The notes beneath the pieces are model-generated. The model ran no database searches and was not told the origin of the DNA. It worked only from the letters and a program-made list of their open reading frames with translations. DNA of 64,000 nucleotides from Thermodesulfobacterium geofontis OPF15 (GTDB lineage: Bacteria; Desulfobacterota; Thermodesulfobacteria; Thermodesulfobacteriales; Thermodesulfobacteriaceae): positions 186,001-250,000 of the forward strand of contig NC_015682.1 in assembly GCF_000215975.1 (NCBI RefSeq), given 5' to 3'. This document shows, in pieces, positions 57,613 through 64,000 of the stretch (positions are counted from its first letter, which is position 1; every line of letters starts with the position of its first letter). The translations under genes were made by a program, and so were the position numbers.

Positions 57613-58059
57613 ATGAGCATAAACAAAGTTATTCTAATTGGTAGACTTGGAGCAGATCCAGAAATTAGATATACTCTTGATGGAAAACCGGTAGCTACAT
57701 TCAGAATAGCGACCAATGAAGTAATAATAAAAAACGGAGAAAAGGAGATTCTTACTGAATGGCATAGAATTGTTGCTTTTGGAAGACTTGCTGAAATTTG
57801 TGGAGAATATTTATCTAAAGGAACTCAGGTTTACATAGAAGGGAAATTAAGAACAAGGAAATTTGAAGATAGACAGGGGAATCAAAGATATATCACTGAA
57901 ATAGTAGCTAATACCCTTCAAATTCTTGAAAGAAAATCTGCATCCAATTCCGAACCTAAGGAAATTCCTTCAATTCAAGGATTCAAAAATACTTTAGAAG
58001 AAGAACCTTTAGAAGATTTAGAAGAAAACCTATTAGACGAAGAAGATATCCCCTTTTAA
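57613..58059 (+). CDS. ssb: Single-stranded DNA-binding protein
   Basis: A 148-residue OB-fold protein. INKVILIGRLGADPEIRYT and EWHRIVAFGRLAEICGEYLSKG are typical of bacterial SSB. The linker is short and acidic, ending in DEEDIPF, the conserved tail that recruits repair and replication partners. No ribosome site is obvious before ATG 57613. It is convergent with hemA, with only three bases between the stops. Confidence 0.95.
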   Translation: MSINKVILIGRLGADPEIRYTLDGKPVATFRIATNEVIIKNGEKEILTEWHRIVAFGRLAEICGEYLSKGTQVYIEGKLRTRKFEDRQGNQRYITEIVANTLQILERKSASNSEPKEIPSIQGFKNTLEEEPLEDLEENLLDEEDIPF

Positions 58060-58062
58060 GGT

Positions 58063-59460
58063 TTATTGAACTAAAATCTTTTTAGTATTTGTGTCTTTGG
58101 TAATATTTTCTTCAGATTGGGATTTTTCTTCAACTTTAGGATATAAGTTTTCTATTTCGGCATCAGAGATTTCTTTAAATGGTTCATCAAGCTCAAAGAT
58201 CTGCCTTATTAAACTTATAGCATACCTCCCTTCTTCATGATAACTTTTTTTAATGAAGTTAATAGGATAGTAGATAAGTTTTTGAACTAAAGATTTAGTC
58301 AATATTTCTATAGCTTCTTTTTCTTCTTCTGAGAGATTTTTAAGTTTTTTTAAAGTTTTAGCAAGTTCATTTTGTCTAAGGATTTCTACTTTTTCACTTA
58401 AAGCTCTAAAAGTAGGATAAAAATCAAGTTCTTTAAGCCATTTTTGAAATTTAAAAACCTCAGTTTCTATTATTACTTGTGCTCTAAGTGCTTCTTTTTT
58501 TCTTTCTTTTAAATTTTCTTCTACTACAGATTTTAGATCATCTATATCATAGAGATAAACATTTTCGAGCTTATTTACTTCAGGCTCTACATCTCTTGGA
58601 ACAGCTATATCAATTATAAAGAGAGGTTTATATTTTCTTGGTTTCAAAATAGAACTTACCATATTTTTAGTAATAATATAGTTTGGTGCTCCGGTAGAAG
58701 AAATTACTATATCAGCTTTTATTAAAGCCTGAGGAAGTTCATCTAAAGAATAGGCTTCTCCTTTAAATTTTTCTGCTAACTCAATAGCTTTAGAGAGTGT
58801 TCTATTAGCAATGATTACTTTTTTAACTCCCTCTGAAACAAAATGCATACAAGCAAGTTCTGCCATCTCACCAGCACCAACTAAAAGAATAGTTTTATCC
58901 CTTAAAGACCCGAGGATCTTTTTTGCAAGACTAAAAGCTGCATAACTTATAGAAACAGCTCCTCCACCTATTCCAGTTTCAGTTCTTACCTTTTTAGCTA
59001 CAAAAAAACATTTATGAAGTAATCTATTTAAAACTATTCCTGATGTGCGATAATTTAATGCATCTTTATATGCAGATTTAACCTGTCCAAGAATTTGAGG
59101 TTCTCCAATTACCATAGAATCAAGCCCACAGGCTACTTCAAAAAGATGTTTCACTGCTTTTTCATTCTCAAAAAAATAAAGATAGGGTTCTAAATCTTTC
59201 CATTTGAAAGTGGATTCTTTTTCTATAAAAGATGAAAAATCTTTCAAAAATTGATTTTTTTTATCAGGATCCAAAACAAAATAAAATTCAACTCTATTGC
59301 AGGTAGATAAAAATAAGCCCTCTTTAAAAGAATAAATCTCTTTTTTAATTTTTTCCAAAGGATGTAAGGAAGAATTTTTAAATGTAAGCTTTTCTCTTAT
59401 TTCAATAGGAGCTGTTTTATGATTCAATCCAATTAATAATATAACAACATCAAGATCCAT
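58063..59460 (-). CDS. hemA: Glutamyl-tRNA reductase
   Basis: A 465-residue enzyme that makes glutamate-1-semialdehyde for tetrapyrroles. LIGLNHKTAPIEIREKL at the N-terminus, FLSTCNRVEFY with the catalytic Cys54, GLDSMVIGEPQILGQVK and VLLVGAGEMAEL-like ILLVGAGEMAELA are present, as is the C-terminal dimerisation helix. Length is slightly above average because of a charged C-terminal extension. It overlaps the HemX-like gene by eleven bases, an arrangement common in hemX-hemA pairs. Other heme genes are not in the window. Confidence 0.94.
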   Translation of the reverse strand: MDLDVVILLIGLNHKTAPIEIREKLTFKNSSLHPLEKIKKEIYSFKEGLFLSTCNRVEFYFVLDPDKKNQFLKDFSSFIEKESTFKWKDLEPYLYFFENEKAVKHLFEVACGLDSMVIGEPQILGQVKSAYKDALNYRTSGIVLNRLLHKCFFVAKKVRTETGIGGGAVSISYAAFSLAKKILGSLRDKTILLVGAGEMAELACMHFVSEGVKKVIIANRTLSKAIELAEKFKGEAYSLDELPQALIKADIVISSTGAPNYIITKNMVSSILKPRKYKPLFIIDIAVPRDVEPEVNKLENVYLYDIDDLKSVVEENLKERKKEALRAQVIIETEVFKFQKWLKELDFYPTFRALSEKVEILRQNELAKTLKKLKNLSEEEKEAIEILTKSLVQKLIYYPINFIKKSYHEEGRYAISLIRQIFELDEPFKEISDAEIENLYPKVEEKSQSEENITKDTNTKKILVQ

Positions 59461-60274
59461 AGGTATGAAATCCCTTGGAAAATAAATTTATCACAAAAAA
59501 ACTAATAAGCCATATACTAAATCCTAATAAAAACATGTAAGAAGCCTTTTTCCCTCTCCAGCCGATTAAAACCCTCTGGTGTATCAAAACCGCATAAATT
59601 AACCATAGTATTAGAGTTATAACTTCCTTAGGTGACCATCTCCAGTAATTTCCGAAAGCAATCTCACTCCAAATAGCTCCACTTATCATAGCTAAGGATA
59701 AAAAAATAAACCCCAAGTAAAGACATTTTTCAGTAACTTTGTCTAAATATTCAAGAGGCGGAAGCTTTCTAAAAAATAATCCTAAATGTTTTTTCTTAAT
59801 TTCTCTTTCCTGTAAGATATACATCAAAGAGGTAACTGTTCCAAAAAGTAAAAACCCATGAGAAAAAAGTCCTGTAAAGGCATGTAAAGGAAACCATAAA
59901 CTTTTAAAATGGGGACTAAAGGGAGAAAAAATTTCTTGAGGGAAAAAGTAAGAAAGAAGTAATAATATTAAAACAATAGGTAAAAGAAAAAAACCTGTAG
60001 CATAAATCTTTATAGGAAGGATAGTAAAAAGAAAATAGATTAAAACCAATTCCCAAGAAAGAAAGTTAAAAAGATATTTAAAAGAAAGAAGAGAGGTAGT
60101 AAAAATTTGAAAAATTTTAAATACCCAAAAAAGAGTATGAAAAATAAAACCTACTAATAAAACCAATTGAGCATATTTTAGAGCTTCTTTTTTAAGACTT
60201 TTAAAATAAAAACCAAACCCTATAAAAGAAATCAAATATACAAAAAAACTTAAAAAGAAAAATAAATCAGTCAT
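59450..60274 (-). CDS. HemX-like/CcsA-family membrane protein
   Basis: A 274-residue polytopic protein with about eight hydrophobic segments, related to the CcsA/HemX group. The tryptophan-rich segment reads FGNYWRWSPKEVITLILW, so the Asp of WxWDPKE is Ser. His residues occur in LHAFTGLFSHGF and VLIHQRVL and near the end in FHTYGS. HemX proteins are linked to control of HemA levels. The position directly before hemA, overlapping it, supports HemX. A CcsB-type paralogue is encoded at 43314-44219. Confidence 0.78.
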   Translation of the reverse strand: MTDLFFFLSFFVYLISFIGFGFYFKSLKKEALKYAQLVLLVGFIFHTLFWVFKIFQIFTTSLLSFKYLFNFLSWELVLIYFLFTILPIKIYATGFFLLPIVLILLLLSYFFPQEIFSPFSPHFKSLWFPLHAFTGLFSHGFLLFGTVTSLMYILQEREIKKKHLGLFFRKLPPLEYLDKVTEKCLYLGFIFLSLAMISGAIWSEIAFGNYWRWSPKEVITLILWLIYAVLIHQRVLIGWRGKKASYMFLLGFSIWLISFFVINLFSKGFHTYGS

Positions 60275-60288
60275 TTAGTAAATAATTT

Positions 60289-60696
60289 TTATTTCTTTTT
60301 AGCAATATATACAGAACAAGGAGCAAAACTTACTACTTTTGCAGTAGTACTACCAAGGGTATATCTTATAATATCGGGTCTCACACCTCTTGCCCCCATA
60401 ATTAACATGTCCGCTTCTTCACTTTCAACAAAATTAAGAATTGCTTCAGCTATAGAATAATCAGCTATTATTGCTTCTCTAATAACAAATTCGTCTTTAA
60501 TCTCAGCTTTAGCTTCTTCTAATAACTTTTTAGCTTTTTCAATTTCTTTTTCTTCCTCTTCTTTACTCATACCTTCTCTTTTACGAACTACATAAAGTAG
60601 TATCAATTCATCAATCACCTCTTTTAAAAATTTCTTAGCTACATTAAGACCCTCTTTTGCATCTTGAGAACCATCATAAGCTATCACTACCTTCAT
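60289..60696 (-). CDS. Universal stress protein (UspA family)
   Basis: A 135-residue single-domain Usp. The N-terminus VVIAYDGSQDAKEGLNVA and the nucleotide-binding pattern LIMGARGVRPDIIRYTLGSTTAKVV (G-2X-G-9X-GS/T) indicate an ATP-binding member. An AGGAGG-type site lies just upstream of the ATG. It is 14 bases upstream of the HemX-like gene on the same strand. Confidence 0.9.
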   Translation of the reverse strand: MKVVIAYDGSQDAKEGLNVAKKFLKEVIDELILLYVVRKREGMSKEEEEKEIEKAKKLLEEAKAEIKDEFVIREAIIADYSIAEAILNFVESEEADMLIMGARGVRPDIIRYTLGSTTAKVVSFAPCSVYIAKKK

Positions 60697-60751
60697 TCCT
60701 GCCTCCTCTAATTTTTGAAATTTTTTTGTAATAAAAATATTATATCAAAGA

Positions 60752-62119
60752 TTAAATTTTTGATAAGGTTCTCAGAAATTCTTTTCTTTCTTTTCTTGCC
60801 TTTTTGGTTAATTTTGTTCCTAAGAAATGAATAGTTGCATGTATCCAGTCCAGTTTTAACAAATATTTTATAGCACCCTTGTAAGAATAAAAACCTTCAA
60901 AAAGCTTAAAAGCTAATTCTTGAAGTTCAAAGGGACTCATATTTTTTGGATAAAAGACTACATGATGTCCATCATAATAATCCCAATTAGTAGTAAAAAT
61001 CCTACCTTCTTTTAAAAATTCCTCAAAAATTTTACTTCCTGGAGCAGGGGTTAAAATTAAAAACTGAACAGAGTCAATTTTCATTTTTTTAGAAAAATCT
61101 AAGGTAGCTAAAATACTTTCTCTTGTATCAGTATCAGCACCAATTACAAACATTCCATGAACTTTAATATTATATTTATGAAGAATTTTAATTCCTTCCT
61201 CTATTTGAGCTGGTGTAATACCTTTTTTGTAAAGTTTTAAGGTTTCAGGGTTTATAGATTCAAAACCTATATAAAGGGTACTACAATTACTTTTTTGCAT
61301 AAGTTTTAATAATTCTTCATCTTTGTAAATATCAATTCTTACCTGAGTAGACCAAGTTCCCTTAAAATTTATTTTTATCATCTTTTCAAGAAGAATTTTG
61401 GCTCTTTCTTTATCTGCTGCAAAATTATCATCATAAAAAAATATATGCTCTACCTTTTTAAGGTTTTTTATTTCCTCTATAACAAGATCTTCATTTCTAA
61501 ATCTGTATTTTCTACCAAACATAGGAACTACAGCACAAAAGGTACAGTTATAAGGACAACCTCTTGAAGTAGAAATAGGATAAATTTTAAGTTTATTAAG
61601 GTTATAACCCTCAACTAAAGTGAAATCAGGTATAGGTAAAGAGTTAAGATCCACAAAATTTTCATCTAAGGGATTATGATAAAATTCGCCATCTTTTTTA
61701 TATGAAAGATTTGGTATAGAAGAAAAGTCATTACTTCCCCTTTCTATATTTTCTATTAGCTTTAATAAGGCTTTTTCTCCTTCTCCCCTTATAATGAAAT
61801 CTGCATGCAAAAGGGCTTCATCTGCTAAAAAACTTACATGAGGTCCTCCCATAATAATAATTTTTTTATACTTCTTTTTATAATAATCAGCTAATTCATA
61901 AGCCCTGTTTGCTGTGGGAGTAATGGTAGAAATCATAATTACATCAGCTTCTTTGATAATATTTTCATTTATAGGTGCCCATTCTTCCAAAAAAATTTTA
62001 ACTTTGTATCCTTTATTTTTTAAAATTGTGCCAAGAAGAGGCATAGCTAAGCGAGGAAGTTTAAAAGCAGAAAAGACGTGAGTTTTAAAATTTTTGGGTT
62101 CAATTCCTACAATCTTCAT
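60752..62119 (-). CDS. Radical SAM protein with N-terminal B12-binding-type domain
   Basis: A 455-residue enzyme. Residues 1-130 look like the cobalamin-binding Rossmann domain (LPRLAMPLLGTILKNKGYKVKI, VIMISTITPTANRAYELADYYKKK), and ISTSRGCPYNCTFCAVVPMFG gives the radical SAM cysteines. HHVVFYPKNMSPFELQELA near the end is typical of this subgroup. The frame is open to an ATG at 62185, but ATG 62117-62119 gives the normal MKIVGIEP start and is preferred. Such proteins methylate or rearrange diverse substrates; the reaction is unknown. Its neighbours do not indicate a pathway. Confidence 0.82.
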   Translation of the reverse strand: MKIVGIEPKNFKTHVFSAFKLPRLAMPLLGTILKNKGYKVKIFLEEWAPINENIIKEADVIMISTITPTANRAYELADYYKKKYKKIIIMGGPHVSFLADEALLHADFIIRGEGEKALLKLIENIERGSNDFSSIPNLSYKKDGEFYHNPLDENFVDLNSLPIPDFTLVEGYNLNKLKIYPISTSRGCPYNCTFCAVVPMFGRKYRFRNEDLVIEEIKNLKKVEHIFFYDDNFAADKERAKILLEKMIKINFKGTWSTQVRIDIYKDEELLKLMQKSNCSTLYIGFESINPETLKLYKKGITPAQIEEGIKILHKYNIKVHGMFVIGADTDTRESILATLDFSKKMKIDSVQFLILTPAPGSKIFEEFLKEGRIFTTNWDYYDGHHVVFYPKNMSPFELQELAFKLFEGFYSYKGAIKYLLKLDWIHATIHFLGTKLTKKARKERKEFLRTLSKI

Positions 62120-62238
62120 TAAACTAATTATAACTCTAAAATTTTTTTTAAAAATTATAATTGTATTCAAAAAATTTTTTGACAAAATTTTAAAATGGTT
62201 TATCTTAAAAATAGTAATTATAAAACAAGGAAAAAACT

Positions 62239-63315
62239 ATGAAAAAAATATTAGTTTTTATTTTTGTTTTTGTTTTTTTGTTTTGTTTTAAAGTATTTGG
62301 ACAAGAAAATACTTCTGAAACTAAAAAAGTTTTAATACTTCCTTTTGATATCTATTCACCTCCTGAATATTCTTATTTAAAAGAAGCTATCCCAGAAATG
62401 CTTATAAGCCGTCTTTTTTCTCCTTCTAAAATAGAAATAGTAGAAATGGAGAAAGTTAAGGAAGAAATTAAAAATTTTGAAAAAATAAATAGAAAAATAG
62501 CTGAAGATTTGGGTAATAAATTTAAGGCAAATTACGTTATATGGGGAAGTATTACTGTTTTAGGAGAAGGAGTAAGTATTGATGCACAAATAATAGATTT
62601 ATCTGGTGAAAAAAAGCCTGCTCAATTTTTCCAAGAAATAAAAAATATTTCTGATATAATTCCCCAAATTTCAAAATTTGCACAAAAAGCAAGGATGTAT
62701 ATAGAAGGAAAGGAGGAAGATTTTTATAGGGAACCTTATTATGCTTTAGCACCGTATGGATTAGGGAAAGAACATCCGGAGAGAGGATACTATTATTATG
62801 CACCTTATCTTTTTCCTTCTACACCTATTGAAAGAAAACCAAAAGTAACCAGAGCCAAAAGTCCTTATGGAGATTATGAGCCAGAGGGACTGAGTAGTAA
62901 ATTAGTAATAGATCTTTCTACAGGAACAATTGGATGGGCAGAAGAAGAAAAAGAAAAAAATAATAATGCTACTGCAGTTACTCCTAATTATCCACCCATG
63001 TATCCTCCTCAGCCTTACTATCCCTATTCTCCACCACCTTATACTTATTATTACTATTCAGAAGATGAGGGTATCCTTTCTAAGCTATGGTCTCGTATAT
63101 GGCCTTTTGGAGAAAAAGAAAAAACTCCCAAATATTATTCTCCTCAAGTAATTCCTGCTCCTTCTCCTCAACCACCAGCTGAAACTTATCAACCAAGTCA
63201 GCCCCAACCTCAAACTTCTCAATCTCAAACTTATATAGAAGAATCCTCAAAAAAACAAATACCATCTCAAAAAACTTCTTCAGTAAAAAAAGAAAATCCT
63301 TGGAGTTGGGAATAG
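62239..63315 (+). CDS. Exported protein with TolB/FlgO-like N-terminal domain and Tyr/Pro-rich C-terminal region
   Basis: A 358-residue secreted protein. A signal peptide (about residues 1-21, ending VFG before QENTS) leads to a domain (about 28-145) with KKVLILPFDIYSPPEYSYLKEAIPEML and YVIWGSITVLGEGVSIDAQIIDLSG, the pattern of TolB N-terminal and FlgO-like outer-membrane proteins. Beyond about residue 160 the sequence turns into Tyr- and Pro-rich low-complexity stretches (NYPPMYPPQPYYPYSPPPY), a short Trp-containing helix (LSKLWSRIWPFG) and a Gln/Pro/Ser-rich tail ending NPWSWE. I do not recognise the whole. The unusual tail could contact cell wall or polysaccharide, which is speculation. 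Confidence 0.75.
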   Translation: MKKILVFIFVFVFLFCFKVFGQENTSETKKVLILPFDIYSPPEYSYLKEAIPEMLISRLFSPSKIEIVEMEKVKEEIKNFEKINRKIAEDLGNKFKANYVIWGSITVLGEGVSIDAQIIDLSGEKKPAQFFQEIKNISDIIPQISKFAQKARMYIEGKEEDFYREPYYALAPYGLGKEHPERGYYYYAPYLFPSTPIERKPKVTRAKSPYGDYEPEGLSSKLVIDLSTGTIGWAEEEKEKNNNATAVTPNYPPMYPPQPYYPYSPPPYTYYYYSEDEGILSKLWSRIWPFGEKEKTPKYYSPQVIPAPSPQPPAETYQPSQPQPQTSQSQTYIEESSKKQIPSQKTSSVKKENPWSWE

Positions 63316-63320
63316 ATAAA

Positions 63321-63674
63321 TTAACAGGTTAAATGAAAAGCACCAGCTAAGGAAACTCCTGAAGAATAGAGTTCATTAAACCTTTTAACAGCTAAATCAG
63401 TTTTATAAATTTCAATTTTAATGCCTAAACTTTTTGCCTTCTTTTCTACTTCAGAATCAACTTTCATTACCCCATGAGCTCCAGTTCCTACTATTAAATA
63501 TTCTAAAGAATATTTCCATACCTCTTCTAAATCTTCAACTTGTAATCTATGACCTTCCTTTCTCCACCAATCAGGAAAAATTTTTTCTTCTTTTGGGGTT
63601 TTTATAATAATAAGGTCTTTGTGATATGTTTTATCTTTAAAACTAAGACTACCAAAACTATAGTAAGTTATCAT
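63321..63674 (-). CDS. Mth938-domain protein
   Basis: A 117-residue single-domain protein. YYSFGSLSFKDKTYHKDLIII, WWRKEGHRLQVEDLEEVW, LIVGTGAHGVMKVDSEVEKKAK and GAFHLTC are the conserved blocks of this small family, related to the human complex I assembly factor NDUFAF3. The bacterial function is not established. It is 17 bases downstream of prfA and may share its transcript. Confidence 0.82.
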   Translation of the reverse strand: MITYYSFGSLSFKDKTYHKDLIIIKTPKEEKIFPDWWRKEGHRLQVEDLEEVWKYSLEYLIVGTGAHGVMKVDSEVEKKAKSLGIKIEIYKTDLAVKRFNELYSSGVSLAGAFHLTC

Positions 63675-63691
63675 TAGTTAAAAAGTTGAAT

Positions 63692-64000
63692 TTAAGCAGC
63701 TAAGCTAAGTTTTTCTTCCTCTTCTTTTAAGGCCTTAACCCTATAATGAGCAATTAGTGCATCTATGAATTCATCAAGTTCTCCATCTAAAACCTCGGGA
63801 AGATTGTAAACGGTTAATCCAATACGATGATCAGTCACACGATTTTGTGGGAAATTATAGGTTCTTATTTTTTCACATCTTTCTCCTGTTCCAACTTGGG
63901 ATTTTCTTTCTGTTTGAATTTTTTCATTTTGTTCTCTTAAAGCCAATTCATAAAGTTTAGCTCTTAAAATTTTTAAAGCAGTTGCTTTATTTTGATGTTG
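63692..64000 (-). CDS. prfA: Peptide chain release factor 1, C-terminal part
   Basis: The last 103 codons of a class I release factor; the 5' part lies beyond the right edge. [28 protein letters not shown] and [21 protein letters not shown] match RF1, which reads UAA and UAG. RF2 has a different sequence at the TYNFPQ position. The frame stays open upstream of the ATG at 63946 to the window edge ([20 protein letters not shown]), so that ATG is internal. The GGQ loop and the anticodon-like PxT motif are outside the window. Confidence 0.92.
   Translation of the reverse strand, partial: QHQNKATALKILRAKLYELALREQNEKIQTERKSQVGTGERCEKIRTYNFPQNRVTDHRIGLTVYNLPEVLDGELDEFIDALIAHYRVKALKEEEEKLSLAA

Noticed and set aside
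57528-57716. Minus-strand frame over the start of ssb
   Set aside because: Antisense shadow of ssb with no motif.

Overview
The window reads as chromosome from a thermophilic, Gram-negative bacterium with AT-rich protein genes. A 1175-residue reverse gyrase, a marker of growth at very high temperature, lies at 39726-43253. The rRNA genes are far more GC-rich than the protein genes. Genes for KDO synthesis (kdsD), several lipoproteins and an RND efflux system point to a double-membrane envelope. The mix (reverse gyrase, HslUV, cytochrome c biogenesis proteins, an MqnP-like prenyltransferase, polyamine genes) fits a Thermodesulfobacterium-like member of the Thermodesulfobacteriota. That placement is inference; a 16S search with 49682-51262 would settle it.

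Layout. 1-16.6 kb: a degenerate REC-GGDEF protein, kdsD, a THEP1-thymidylate kinase fusion, an Smr protein, an alanine-zipper lipoprotein, RtcB, hslVU, an L,D-transpeptidase-panC-panD-rimO run, YjbQ, a TPR lipoprotein, leuA, a DAHP synthase, an exported DJ-1 protein and a frameshifted small gene. 16.7-26.3 kb: a long plus-strand run (phosphomannomutase, DciA-like, HD, mdh, mutL, miaA, yicC, ubiA-family, parA) ending at a convergent radical SAM gene. 26.36-33.88 kb: a foreign-looking island with a decayed insertion sequence, a TetR regulator and a complete RND tripartite efflux operon. Its codons are visibly more GC-rich than the flanks, and matching IS ends bound it just upstream of tRNA-Pro. 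34-46 kb: a SpeD-like protein lacking its catalytic serine, speE, rsmD, a class I fumarase alpha subunit, nagZ, a cysteine desulfurase, reverse gyrase, a CcsB-like protein and PBP1A. 46.2-51.6 kb: a complete minus-strand rRNA operon (16S, tRNA-Ile, tRNA-Ala, 23S, 5S) with tandem promoters, processing stems and an upstream tRNA-Ala(GGC). 51.6-64 kb: a hemerythrin-GGDEF-EAL protein, a Kef-type antiporter, an SlyD-type isomerase, ispF, a zinc alcohol dehydrogenase, ssb, hemA with a HemX-like partner, a Usp protein, a B12-binding-type radical SAM enzyme, an exported Tyr/Pro-rich protein, an Mth938-type protein and the 3' end of prfA.

Most worth a second look: the SpeD homologue that has lost the pyruvoyl-forming serine yet remains upstream of speE; the 7.5-kb efflux island bounded by near-identical inverted IS ends, with 34 consecutive T bases in the tetR leader; the THEP1-Tmk fusion; an exact 38-bp repeat at two distant sites; and two c-di-GMP-type proteins whose GGDEF motifs are both degenerate. 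No CRISPR array or recognisable anti-phage cassette was seen.
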